DNA of 64,000 nt from Nectonema munidae (taxonomy: Eukaryota > Nematomorpha > Nectonematoida > Nectonematidae): positions 300,964 to 364,963 of the forward strand of contig JAUIRK010000179.1 in the NCBI GenBank assembly GCA_030549495.1, written 5' to 3'. Below are positions 54,444 through 64,000 of the stretch, one piece after another. The position numbers were made by a program, and so were the translations under genes. Every line of letters starts with the position of its first letter. The first letter of the stretch is position 1. Below the pieces are notes generated by a model, which was not told the DNA's origin, made no database searches, and saw only the letters and a list, made by a program, of their open reading frames with translations.

Positions 54444-57344
54444 TTATATTCTGTTTAGAGATAAAAGGTAATTTTTTATTCTATTTTTAAAGGAAGGTAA
54501 CGAAACATCCAAGTTATCAAACAAAAATATATTATTTTTAAAGAATTCATTAGTTTTTTTAAAGATAGAAATATTGGAACCTTTCAGCATATAATCAACT
54601 CTAATAGGTAAGTTAGAATTTCTAGTTTCATAAGGAATAACTGTTTTATATTTTATGAAATTTCCAAAAATGTTTAAATGTCCATGTAAATTTTTAAACA
54701 AAAATACCGCTATTCTTAAATGAAATAAGTCTTCTAATCTTAAAAGATTATTCTCCCTAAAGATAATACTAGTATGATTTCTATATTTAAGATTGAAAAC
54801 TACTCTTAATGCTCGTTTTTGAATAATTTCTATTCGTTTTTTTCCATAGGGGTACCAATTAAATATGCTATAATTTAGATATGATAAGAAAAGATGTTTA
54901 TAAACTATAAGTCTTATATTTAACGGGAAAATATTTCGTGTACGATATAGTATACCAATTATTTTGTTCAAATTTAAAACAATTTGTTCAACATGTTGAT
55001 TAAATTTTAGTTTCTTATCTATAATTAAGCCTAATATATTAAATTTTTCTACTACTTCTATTTTGGTGTGAATTAAGAAACTCTTATCAATTTTTGGTTT
55101 ATTAGAGATTATCATACATTTTGTTTTAACTTTATTTATCAAAAAGTTGTTATTTTCACACCAATCAAAAAATATATTTAGTTCTGAATTTAACTTATTG
55201 GGATCAATATAAGTGTCGTTTTTTATTTTAGATAAAGGAAAATATGCGCAAATATCATCAGCAAAGAGGATATAGGAGAAAAGTCCTGTGATATGAAATA
55301 TATCATTAATGGCGATGTTGAAAAGAATTGGTGCAAGAATGGATCCTTGAGGAACACCCGTTTTAATAGGTTGAATGTCTGAGAGTGTATCATTTAATTT
55401 GACTTTTTGAAATCTATTTTTTAGATATGAAGAGAAGAAATGAAGTGAACTTTTACTCAGATTACAATTGGAAAGATTTTTGATTAGGGAGGAATGGCTT
55501 AATCGATCAAAGGCTTTTGAAAGGTCAAAGAAGAAAAGTACCGCATAGTCCCTATTCTCCAAAATCTCTATCATTTTTCCCACTATATACGAATGATAAG
55601 CTTCAGTTGAGTAGTTATTTCTAAATCCAAACTGATAATCATTGATGTATTGAATTGAAGTTATATATGCATTAAATTGTTTATAAATAAATTTTTCAAA
55701 TATTTTTGACAGTGTTGGTATTATGGAAATAGGTCTATAATTATCAATTGAAAATTTATCATTTTTTTTTATGAATAGGTATAACTTTATGTACTTTTAA
55801 AGCGTGAGGAAACATGTTATTTGATAAAGCAAGATTAATAGAATACGATAAAGGGACGCTTAAATAATATTTTATATGCTTTATATGTTTCATTGATATT
55901 CCATATATATCTTCTGTATTATTATCTTTGAATTCATCAATAATTGCTAGTATTTCTTCATACGTGCTAAAATTGAGTTCAAAAAAACCAGGTGTATTTT
56001 TTTGAGAAGAAATATCATAATCTGAACTGGAATTATTTATTGTGTTTGTGAAACATTCATTGAACTTATTAGCTGCTGCAAAATCATCAAGTATATTCAA
56101 CCCATCTTTTATACATATTTTAGTCTTATTCTTATTTTTAATAACTTCATTTATTTCGTACCAAACTTTTTGCATTGAGTTGCATTTAGCAAAGTTGTTA
56201 GAGAAATACTTTTCTTTTGAGTTCCGTATTTTGTATTTTATTTTGTTTCTCAAAATTATAAATTGGCTTTTCGTTGATAAGTTTTTATTTTTTTGTATTT
56301 CTGATAAACTATATCACGTTTTTTAATCATGTCTAATATTTCAAAGCTAATCCAAGGTTTAATATTGTGTTTGTACTTATTATGTATCATATTCCTTGTT
56401 GACATCATAATTAGGGAATTTAGATTATTCGTTAAATGATTAAATAAACTATCAGGATTTTGGTTATCTAACTCTGAACTACAATACCAATTACTATTCG
56501 CAGCCAAAGTTTGAAAAGTTCTAACGTTCAGTTTTTTCTATGTATGTTCTGCTCTGAAAATTTTCAATTTCAAATCTAATGATAATAAAATTGGGATATG
56601 GTCCGAGAAGTAAGTCATGCAGTTCAAAGCTGTATAATTAACAAAGTTGTTACTAATGAAGAAGTTATCAATAATAGTATTTGATTGTAAACGAGTAGGT
56701 TTGGTAATTGTTGGTATAAAGTAGTGAGTGATAATCAAATTGAAAAATCTACTAACAAAGCGTTTTGACATTTTGAGTAAGTCAAAGTTGAAATCTCCAC
56801 AAAATAAATTTACACAGTTTTTATCAATTTTTGACAGCAAATTTTCAAAAAAGGTCAAGAAGATATCAATTTTTTCTTTCGATGCTGAAGGTAATCTGTA
56901 TATATTGTGTATAATGAGTTTTTTAGTTGTAGTATGGACTATTAATGACTGATATTCAAATGACGCAATGGAAAATTCAGTTTCACCAAGTTCCACGTAT
57001 AAGTTTATATTAGCAAAAAATATCAATCCTCCGTGTGAGGAAGCCCTCTTCGGGATATTGAACGTAGCATAGTTTTTTAAATCAAATTTTTTGTTTTCCT
57101 CGCAACACCATGTTTCTTGGAGACATATTATACTAAGAGGATTATTCAAAAGTGAATTTAGCCTTTCAACAAAAATTTCAAACTCATCAAATTTGCTACA
57201 AAGAGATTGGATGTTTAAACTTAAAAAATTATTTTCATAAGTATTTGGATGGATATGGTCTAAATAAAAGTTTTCTGAGTTCTTTATAGGACTCGTGTTA
57301 GAAATGTCATTATGAAAAATAAAATTATTACCATTATTATTCAT
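54444..57344 (-). pseudogene. LINE B ORF2, endonuclease-reverse transcriptase, broken
   Basis: The endonuclease (57344-56538) is almost the same as in copy A and ends at a TAG where copy A has a Tyr codon. The frame then continues to 56256, shifts, runs 56253-55759, and shifts again at a T9 run near 55765. The reverse transcriptase 55583-54444 is long and open, with FFFDLSKAFDRLSH, GVPQGSILAPILFN and LFADDICAY; it ends NRIKNYLLSLNRI. So at least one stop and two frame changes inactivate it. Confidence 0.85.
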
Positions 57345-58403
57345 AGGCAGTTATGCTTTTAACATAATCTATCTCTCTCAGTACATATGGGCAAGTGAAA
57401 CTCATAGCAGAATGATTCGTCGTTTTCTCATTATGTTTTTGGCAGGTATGGCATTTGTGTTCAGATAATACATTTTTCAAAAGGCAAGTAAACGATTCAT
57501 GTGAGGAAGAACAATATCTACATATGGCTGAATTTAGACAATTCGAAGTGGTATGACCAAACATCAAACATTTTCCACACTGTAAATGGGAGAAAAAAGG
57601 TTTGGCTCTTTTGACTTCAAGCATAAAATAAAAGGAAAGATTATTTTTCTTTATAAATGACATTATTTCAGGAGACATTTTTAATACTACAATTTTACTG
57701 TCATTTGATATGCTTTTCGTGAATAAAAGATTTAGCGTTTTTCCATTTTCAACCATTTTATTAATTTCTTCGTTTTTTTCAAGTATAAAGCCAGTTATTG
57801 ACTTGTCAGATATATTTTTCGATACAATAAAGGAAATTTTTGGTAATAAAGTCTTAATTTTTTTATCTTTATATCTTCATTTTTGCAGAGTAGTTTCTCT
57901 GCTTTTTCTAAGCTATGTTTATCGGGAAAGCTTAATCTTAATTTGTTTTTTGTAGATTTGTTGGATATTATTTAAACATTGTTGAGAATTGCTGCTGACT
58001 TTTGCTTAACTTCTTCAACATTCAAATTACTTGAGCTGAGATATATTACTTTATCTTTTTTAGGTACTTCTTTACTAGCAATTTGAGAGTATGTGGGTTT
58101 ATTTAGAGGTTTGTACTGTATGTTGAAACTTTCTTTTAAACAACAAATAGCTTTGTTTTGTTCACTTATTTGATTTGTAAGTGACTTCATCATTTCGTAT
58201 AATTTATGTATATTAGGTTGGTCTTCTGTACAACATTTGATACAGTGCCATCTTAGACCTTTATAACTATTATCTAAAGATTTCAATAAAGATTGATCAA
58301 AACTTTGACACTTATAACATACCCAGCACATGCATGAATCACATTTAATTTGTTGATTCGAAAAATTACTACAATTCTATTCAGTGTTATTAGTTGTCAT
58401 AAT
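57337..58403 (-). pseudogene. LINE B ORF1, broken
   Basis: Compared with copy A, a 9-nt loss near 58380 removes the residues WKC of the first zinc knuckle and creates an early TAG. A frame change near 57870-57970 separates the N-terminal part (MCWVCYKCQSFDQSLLKSLD) from the C-terminal part with the CCHC knuckle (CGKCLMFGHTTSNC). The ORF1/ORF2 8-nt overlap is preserved at 57337-57344. Confidence 0.8.
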
Positions 58404-58578
58404 AAGCAATAATACATAAAATATACAGTAAAATATTTTTAAATGAAAAACAATTTAAAATTAATACACAACGTTTAAATACTTTTAAAATAATGAAGTG
58501 AATATAAAATTCTTTACAAGTTTCTGATAAGCTTCGCCATTTTTAAGTCAATACTGTTCAGTTGTTCAAAAAAAAAAA

Positions 58579-58769
58579 TTTATTTAATAAAAAAGGAGTT
58601 ATGGAATGACTTTGTGATGGGACAGTAACGAAATACCCAAATTAAACACTCTTTGCAAAAACTTGTTATTACTTTTTCCATTTTCATAGTTAGTTGTAAG
58701 GTAACATTAGTGTTGTAAATGTTTTATCATTGGAGAATAGATATTATCTGAATATAACAAAACAAGGAG
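58579..58769. other. Spacer between LINE B and the LTR element
   Basis: Starts with the right copy of the LINE B target duplication (58579-58592). No other feature seen. Confidence 0.5.
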
Positions 58770-59001
58770 CGACAATAGAGAGACAAGTATAGGTGAAGTT
58801 TATTAGAAAGCAAAGAGAGAAGTGATGTGTTAAGTGAAACATGAGTGAGTATTTATAGTGTATCCTGGCCTTCAAGTAAGTACAGTACTAATGGCAACGT
58901 TAGGCTATTATTAATGAGAGGAGAGATAGCCTTGACTTTCGATAGTGCAGTATGAGCGTAAGATACACACAAGTACGTTGTCGTAATGAGAGCCTGCTGG
59001 C
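58770..59001 (-). repeat. 3' LTR of the Ty3/gypsy-like element
   Basis: Matches 63769-64000 without a difference. Only a lower limit for the LTR length can be given because the partner is cut by the window edge. On the minus strand it carries CTATAAATA (TATA-type) around 58850-58860. Confidence 0.9.
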
Positions 59002-59010
59002 GCTTCCCTT

Positions 59011-62000
59011 TTACTCTCTCTCGTAATCTTGTAGCCATTTATGGGGATTTCTACATCGTTGGCTTCTGGAGTTATTCTTTTGTAAAGAGTCATCTCTTTC
59101 TTTCTCATCTCCCTTTGAGTCTGTCTGACTTTTGCTTTTTTGGATAGAATTATCGGAATGTCTCCAACCATCCATCATATCTTCAAACGACTTTGGATGC
59201 CTTTCCGGTAATTCTGAATGGTTATATTGTTGACCGCTGTCGTTCAAGTCAAAGTCTTCTTTGCTTGTCTCCAAAGGTACCTCTTTCGTATTTTCATCTT
59301 CTGTATCGTCATCTTCAACTAAATCCTTGAACTTATCTGTAAGATTAAAATCAGTTATTGGTAACAGCATAGCTTTTGGTACATGATATGATTGCTTACC
59401 GATTTCGCCATTTGTTATCTTTTTCAATATTGCATATTTATTTTGTAAGTTATATATGATATATTTACTTCTTACCTTGATCTTACTTTTTTCTTCTTTT
59501 AGGTATACTAAATCTCCAATTTCAAAATTATGAATTTTGGAATCTTCCTTTGAAAATTTTGAACACTTTGAAGATCTGGTCTTGTTAGCTAAGTTCTGCT
59601 GCTCTTCAAAGAAACATTTATCGTTGAAATGAATTTGTTCGTCTGTAAAGTGATTTCTTCTAAAAAGGATTTCTTTTGCAGATAGGTTTTGCCTCCGTAT
59701 AAGAAGATTGATGCTCCTGATTGCTAGTTGTAAATCCACATTGGTTATTTTAACTTTTTCAGGAAACATCTTTAAAATGCTTGTTTCTAGTTCTTGAATA
59801 GCTTTGTCTACAAAGCAGTTTGAGTTCTTGTTTTTTATGTGACCAATTTCAACTTCAATCCCCAATTCTTTTAGCAAGGGGTCTTTTTGAAGGCTTTGAA
59901 AAGAAGTACTTGCATCAGTTCGTATTTTGCAATTATCACACCTAATAAAAGAAGAGTTGAGTATAATTGCTGTTCTGATGTCTTCTATTTTCTCACTTTC
60001 AAGGAGAGAAGCTGTTGTAAAACTGGAAAATGTTTCTCTCAAAACGAAAATTTTTTGATCATTTCTTCTGATAACATCTGCATAAAATACTTGTCCAGGC
60101 TTTGATCCTCTTAAGGCAGGGGCTTGCTCCAAGAGATTTTTTGGCATGTACTTAATAGAACGACAAATACTGCATGCTTCATCAATACTATTGATTAGTT
60201 TCTCACTGTATAAGCCATAAAAAAAACGATCAAAAAGACGCTTCAACTGTGTTTTCGCAGGATGGTTAAACTGAAGGTGTAGAGAATGAAGAATACCTGG
60301 AAGGAAAGTATCTGGAATTATGATGAGTTGTTTTGCTGCATCGCCTTTAGTAACTATGATACCATTTCTATCTATTGTAGCTATACCGAGTAATCTCTTA
60401 ACTCTAGTGCACTTCTCCTTTTTTGATGGGCTTGTTCCATTCTTTAAGTGTGCAAAAACTTTTCTTAAAATATAACACCTTTTTTGTAAAGCAGACCACG
60501 TGAGTTTGTTCGTAAATGGCATTTTCATTCTCCCTTGAAGGACATCATCAATTTTTATTGTATTGACAATTGAAGATATGGAATCTTGAACAAAGTTGCA
60601 GATTTGGCAGTTTTTCTCATAACAAGAGTTAGGGTTACGAGAAGAGAAGTCGCTTGCCATATTTTCTGAACCTTTTATGTGATATATTTCAATATTAGCA
60701 CCGCTAAGTGTAGATAAAAATGAAGAAATTCTTGCTGAAGAAGAAAAATGTCCTTTTTTTAATCTTTGATAAGCATCAACACACGGTTTTGAGTCGGTTA
60801 AAACTTTTGTCGTAAAAATTGAGTCTTTTATAATTGGAGAAAAATGCTTTATTGCGGTGGATATTGCTAAGGCTTCGAGCTCGCATGGAAACCATTTTAA
60901 TTGATGATCTTTTAATTTGAAACTGAAGAACTCAGCTAGTTTTTGATCACCATTTCTATCAATAAGAAGAGTTGCTCCAAGTCCTCTATTTATTGGAGAC
61001 GCATCCACTGTAATTGTAAGCCTGTCCGATTTTCTAGGGAGTGTTAGAACTTCTGCTGATTTTAATAAATTTTGTGCAGTCTTGAATGAAATTTGTAAAT
61101 CTTCATCCCAAACAATTTTTTGCTTTCCATCCAATCCTTTGATCGCTGATTCCAAAGGAGATAGAACTGTGGAATACCTTGGAATGCATCTGGATATAGC
61201 TCTGTATGCTCCTAAAAAGGAGCGCATGGATGAGCAAGTGGATGGTTTTTCAATGCTTGCTAAAGAGGAGACTTTATGGTTAGAAGGCGTGATTGTACCT
61301 TTTGTCCATTTCCAACCCAAAATTACTTCTGTTTTTGGAGAAATTATAGTTTTTGAAGCCGAGAGACTCAAATCATTTTCTGAAAGTCTTTTTAAAACTT
61401 TTGACCAATTTTGGTGAAGCTCTTCAATCGTATTGGCTCCTATAAAAAGATCGTCGGCAATAATAGATAAGAAACCTTCTTGAAGAAAATCGCCAAAAAC
61501 TCTACTTATTAGTTCTTGAAGAAATTCGGAAGAACCAGGCATACCCATTGCTGAACGAGTATATACTCGGATGCCTTTAAATGGAGTTACTGTCGCAAGA
61601 TATGGCATTGAGGATCTTGCCAATGGAATCTGAAAAAAACTTTTAGTTAAATCAGACTTTATTATGAACTTAAAAGAAGATATTTTTCTAAGGATGTCAT
61701 CACATGATATTGAGCACGTTGGTAAAAGTGTAGTGTATGGACTTAAATTATTGAAAGCAGTTACAAACCTCATTGATCCATCTTTTTTCTTTATAAGGAA
61801 GCTAGGTGATACAAATTTTACTGTTATCCCCAAGTCTTCTGGTTTCGCTAACACGCCGAGATCTTCCAGTTTGTCCGCTTCCTTTTGAAGTAGTTGAAGA
61901 GTAGAGTGATTATAATGAGGAAGTTTTCCTTTTTCACATCTTGGTTTTACTGGGCCGAACAAAACCCTTGCGTAAATTTTTCCACTCTTACCATTGTAAA

Positions 62001-62445
62001 CTTTGAATTCAGGGGAAAAGACTTTATCGAACTTTAGATGTAGCATTTTAAACGCTTGTTTTTGTTTGTTCGAGAGCATTCCATCAGGGTCAATTGAAAC
62101 TTTTGAAGAGATACCTGCTTCGGTAGTTAAAGCACTTGAAACTTCAGGATTGTAGGTTTTGTAGATCATGGCAACGTGTTGATTTTTGTTAAATGTGATA
62201 GGCACTTCCTTGAAGTTAGACATTTTAAAAGAGTCATCGATAACTTTTGTGAAATATGGATCAAATCCAGAATCCTCTACTTCTTTACTTGGTTCTACTG
62301 CAATTTCTCCATCGAATTTTTTTAAGGATTTATCTTTGATTAAAATATGGTCTCCTGGCAGTAACACTTGTTTTTTTTGTTCTAACCATATGGGATTTTT
62401 GAAAAACAGATGATTCGTTTGGTCCATAATGAAACAATCTGCCAC
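59011..62445 (-). CDS. Pol protein (RT, RNase H, integrase) of the Ty3/gypsy-like element (fossil)
   Basis: About 1140 codons. Reverse transcriptase about 200-400: IKKKDGSMRFVTAFNNLSP, IKSDLTKSFFQIPL, and IADDLFIG as the catalytic motif (about 328). RNase H about 475-600: TVDASPINRGLGA, CELEALAIS, LTDSKPCVDAY, ENMASDFSSR. Integrase: an H-H-C-C zinc region (about 720-760; HLQFNHPAKTQLKRLF, CSICRSIKY) and a core starting VFYADVIRRND (about 785). The end is rich in charged residues and stops next to the 3' LTR. The IADD in place of the usual Y[IV]DD is notable for the family. Confidence 0.88.
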   Translation of the reverse strand: MADCFIMDQTNHLFFKNPIWLEQKKQVLLPGDHILIKDKSLKKFDGEIAVEPSKEVEDSGFDPYFTKVIDDSFKMSNFKEVPITFNKNQHVAMIYKTYNPEVSSALTTEAGISSKVSIDPDGMLSNKQKQAFKMLHLKFDKVFSPEFKVYNGKSGKIYARVLFGPVKPRCEKGKLPHYNHSTLQLLQKEADKLEDLGVLAKPEDLGITVKFVSPSFLIKKKDGSMRFVTAFNNLSPYTTLLPTCSISCDDILRKISSFKFIIKSDLTKSFFQIPLARSSMPYLATVTPFKGIRVYTRSAMGMPGSSEFLQELISRVFGDFLQEGFLSIIADDLFIGANTIEELHQNWSKVLKRLSENDLSLSASKTIISPKTEVILGWKWTKGTITPSNHKVSSLASIEKPSTCSSMRSFLGAYRAISRCIPRYSTVLSPLESAIKGLDGKQKIVWDEDLQISFKTAQNLLKSAEVLTLPRKSDRLTITVDASPINRGLGATLLIDRNGDQKLAEFFSFKLKDHQLKWFPCELEALAISTAIKHFSPIIKDSIFTTKVLTDSKPCVDAYQRLKKGHFSSSARISSFLSTLSGANIEIYHIKGSENMASDFSSRNPNSCYEKNCQICNFVQDSISSIVNTIKIDDVLQGRMKMPFTNKLTWSALQKRCYILRKVFAHLKNGTSPSKKEKCTRVKRLLGIATIDRNGIIVTKGDAAKQLIIIPDTFLPGILHSLHLQFNHPAKTQLKRLFDRFFYGLYSEKLINSIDEACSICRSIKYMPKNLLEQAPALRGSKPGQVFYADVIRRNDQKIFVLRETFSSFTTASLLESEKIEDIRTAIILNSSFIRCDNCKIRTDASTSFQSLQKDPLLKELGIEVEIGHIKNKNSNCFVDKAIQELETSILKMFPEKVKITNVDLQLAIRSINLLIRRQNLSAKEILFRRNHFTDEQIHFNDKCFFEEQQNLANKTRSSKCSKFSKEDSKIHNFEIGDLVYLKEEKSKIKVRSKYIIYNLQNKYAILKKITNGEIGKQSYHVPKAMLLPITDFNLTDKFKDLVEDDDTEDENTKEVPLETSKEDFDLNDSGQQYNHSELPERHPKSFEDMMDGWRHSDNSIQKSKSQTDSKGDEKERDDSLQKNNSRSQRCRNPHKWLQDYERE

Positions 62446-63739
62446 GAAAACTAATAAGTTGATCTTTGATGTAAACTTTTATATCATTTGCTTTGCAGAA
62501 AGGAATGCCACCTAAAATGTCATAGTCCATCTTCTCCATCACAAGGCCTTTAATTGAAACGTCAATATTCTTTATGTTCAAGTCTAAAGATATTTCTCCA
62601 CAAATAGGAAGGACTGATTTATCGGCAGATCTAGCTGTATGTCCAGTACGAAGCGGTAACATATTCAGTTTGTGAACAAAGGAAGATGAAATTATTGATG
62701 ATGTTGCCCCAGTGTCAATTATTAAACGAAAAGGAACATGTTGACAGTATCCATCAAGATATGGAGAAGTTCCGCAGTCCACTTTGCCAAGGAAAACTCC
62801 ATTTTCATAAAACTTGTCTTCTAATTCAGGCATGCGAGTCGAAATTTGTAGAGCATTTGAAGTCTGATTTGTACTTGTATTGGGCCTGTACCAACAACTT
62901 CGGTAATCGTGTCCCAAAAATCTACGACCATTATCTTTACAAAAAAAACATATCTTTTTGCTTCTATTATTTCTATCAAATGAAGCAGATATTTTTGAAT
63001 TATTGCTCAATCTTGGCTGGTTTTTCAACGTTTTTGAAAAACTTACGTTTGCAACTTCCTGAGTGTCCAAATCTTTTAATAAAGTCTCCAAAGAATTTAC
63101 AATTAATGGCTGAATGTCTTTAAGAGTATGTGTTTGAAGCTCATGAGCATATACCCGAGCAACAAGTGAAGGTAACCTTTGATCAATCATCTTCAACCAT
63201 AAGAAAACAGCAAGTCTTTCAGTAGTTGGAGAAATGTTTTCATCAAATTGAGAAACCTTCCCATCATGAATTAACCCTGATTCAACGGTTAACAAGTTAT
63301 CTTCAATATGAGCCAATATACGTTGATAAAATGCCTCATAGCGTTCATCGGGTTCTAAAGAAAAATTACATATATTAAGAAAGTTAACCTCATTTTGAGA
63401 GAGACAATAGTATTTTCTTATTCTCTTCCATATCCAATTTAAGCTAGTACTGCTTTTGAGAATATCGTTTCTTAATAAAGGTGGGGAAAAAGTAGCGATT
63501 AAGCCTAGCATTCGTTCCAAAGTGATGGTCTTTTGAAGACTTGAAATTTCATGCTTAGAAGTTTCGTCATCTTTAAACCCATGATTTTTCACTGATTTAG
63601 GTTCCCATGATGACTCTAAAAAGATCGCAAACTCTGGGCATAATGAAAGGTGAAACATCATATTGGAATGCCAGTTTGAAAAAGAAGAAAGCGTCTCTTT
63701 TTCACCAAGCAGCCATTGCTTTGGAGGTCTGAAACTCAT
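62330..63739 (-). CDS. Gag-protease protein of the Ty3/gypsy-like element (fossil)
   Basis: 469 codons from the ATG at 63739 (MSFRPPKQWLLGEKETLSSF). The N-terminal half is a capsid-like helical region (NFLNICNFSLEPDERYEAFY, FLWLKMIDQRLPSLVARVYA). About residues 265-285 hold a zinc-knuckle-like Cys/His set (CFFCKDNGRRFLGHDYRSC). The aspartic protease is at about 335-420: FRLIIDTGATSSIIS with the catalytic DTG, and ILGG near the end. It overlaps the pol frame by about 115 nt in a different frame, consistent with the ribosomal frameshifting this family uses. Confidence 0.85.
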   Translation of the reverse strand: MSFRPPKQWLLGEKETLSSFSNWHSNMMFHLSLCPEFAIFLESSWEPKSVKNHGFKDDETSKHEISSLQKTITLERMLGLIATFSPPLLRNDILKSSTSLNWIWKRIRKYYCLSQNEVNFLNICNFSLEPDERYEAFYQRILAHIEDNLLTVESGLIHDGKVSQFDENISPTTERLAVFLWLKMIDQRLPSLVARVYAHELQTHTLKDIQPLIVNSLETLLKDLDTQEVANVSFSKTLKNQPRLSNNSKISASFDRNNRSKKICFFCKDNGRRFLGHDYRSCWYRPNTSTNQTSNALQISTRMPELEDKFYENGVFLGKVDCGTSPYLDGYCQHVPFRLIIDTGATSSIISSSFVHKLNMLPLRTGHTARSADKSVLPICGEISLDLNIKNIDVSIKGLVMEKMDYDILGGIPFCKANDIKVYIKDQLISFRGRLFHYGPNESSVFQKSHMVRTKKTSVTARRPYFNQR

Positions 63740-63750
63740 CTTTCCTTTTT

Positions 63751-63768
63751 ATCCCACCGCTGTCACCA
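63751..63768 (-). other. Primer binding site
   Basis: Directly inside the 5' LTR the minus strand reads TGGTGACAGCGGTGGGAT. It begins with the TGG complementary to a tRNA CCA end and most resembles the complement of a leucine tRNA 3' end. The tRNA identity is tentative. Confidence 0.6.
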
Positions 63769-64000
63769 CGACAATAGAGAGACAAGTATAGGTGAAGTTT
63801 ATTAGAAAGCAAAGAGAGAAGTGATGTGTTAAGTGAAACATGAGTGAGTATTTATAGTGTATCCTGGCCTTCAAGTAAGTACAGTACTAATGGCAACGTT
63901 AGGCTATTATTAATGAGAGGAGAGATAGCCTTGACTTTCGATAGTGCAGTATGAGCGTAAGATACACACAAGTACGTTGTCGTAATGAGAGCCTGCTGGC
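63769..64000 (-). repeat. 5' LTR of the Ty3/gypsy-like element (runs off the window)
   Basis: Identical to 58770-59001. The TATA-type motif on the minus strand (near 63850) should drive transcription of the element. Confidence 0.9.

Larger units (their letters stand above)
54145..58578 (-). mobile_element. LINE copy B, full length with 14-bp target duplication
   Basis: The same layout as copy A, and flanked by a perfect 14-bp direct repeat TTTATTTAATAAAA (54131-54144 and 58579-58592), the mark of target-primed insertion. The 3' tail is short (TTCTTC after AATAAA). The 5' end matches copy A to CTGAACAG and then has an extra T-rich stretch of about 17 nt. ORF1 and ORF2 are both broken. The 5' half matches copy A at about 97% in protein; the RT half only at roughly 65-70%. 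Confidence 0.88.
58770..64000 (-). mobile_element. Ty3/gypsy-like LTR retrotransposon, looks whole, recent
   Basis: Two LTRs, identical over the 232 bp that can be compared, bracket gag-protease and pol frames on the minus strand. The right (5') LTR continues beyond the window. A primer-binding-site-like sequence directly follows the 5' LTR. I see no break in the visible part. Identical LTRs imply a very recent insertion. Domain order protease-RT-RNase H-integrase fits Ty3/gypsy; BEL/Pao is less likely. Confidence 0.9.

Noticed and set aside
59887-62413. Plus-strand frames opposite the pol gene
   Set aside because: Shadows of the integrase, RNase H and RT coding sequence.
58770-64000. Retrovirus with an envelope gene
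   Set aside because: Pol ends right at the 3' LTR; there is no room for an envelope frame.

Overview
The window looks like nuclear DNA of an invertebrate animal, most likely an arthropod. It is very AT-rich, genes are sparse, and introns run to about 3 kb. A protein family known to me from many arthropod genomes is present as a relic. Nothing indicates bacteria: no operons, no ribosome binding sites, no rRNA. I cannot name the species; a copepod-like genome is a guess.

Two host genes can be supported in full. The first is the mitochondrial ATP synthase alpha subunit, intronless, minus strand, 46159-47844. The second is a four-exon gene on the plus strand (29447-39145) for a small nucleolar-type protein with two RNA-recognition motifs, resembling RBM34/Nop12. 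It has no single long reading frame and was assembled here from splice sites and reading phase. A few other stretches (230-435, 4522-4857, 9161-9349, 11302-11577, 44368-44560) look coding but are not recognised with confidence.

The rest is mostly mobile DNA. From left to right: a partial retroelement whose reverse transcriptase and RNase H resemble hepadnaviruses, ending in a large inverted repeat (about 940-4387); a pogo-type DNA transposon with TA target duplication (7080-8971); a hAT relic (14433-16107); short tandem repeats carrying a piggyBac-type miniature element (16400-16880); a full-length LINE, copy A (18850-23283), followed by a tRNA-derived SINE with a perfect 13-bp target duplication; a decayed piggyBac element with minisatellite arrays (25059-28709); the RBM34-like gene, whose introns hold an arthropod repeat-family relic, a MULE relic and an RTE-like LINE relic with a hAT piece inside it; a cluster of hAT and TTAA-flanked miniature elements (39253-40372); a 5'-truncated LINE (40880-41520); a miniature derivative of the pogo element (43024-43177); hAT remnants (44640-45709); the ATP synthase gene; a second LINE family, copy C (48746 to about 52600); LINE copy B (54145-58578), a relative of copy A with a 14-bp target duplication; and a Ty3/gypsy-like LTR retrotransposon on the minus strand, whose two LTRs are identical over the 232 bp visible and whose right LTR runs off the window.

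The most interesting points are the hepadnavirus-like retroelement; LINE copies A and B being nearly identical in their 5' halves but strongly diverged in their 3' halves; an 8-nt ORF1/ORF2 overlap kept in two distinct LINE families; and the split RBM34-like gene in transposon-filled DNA.
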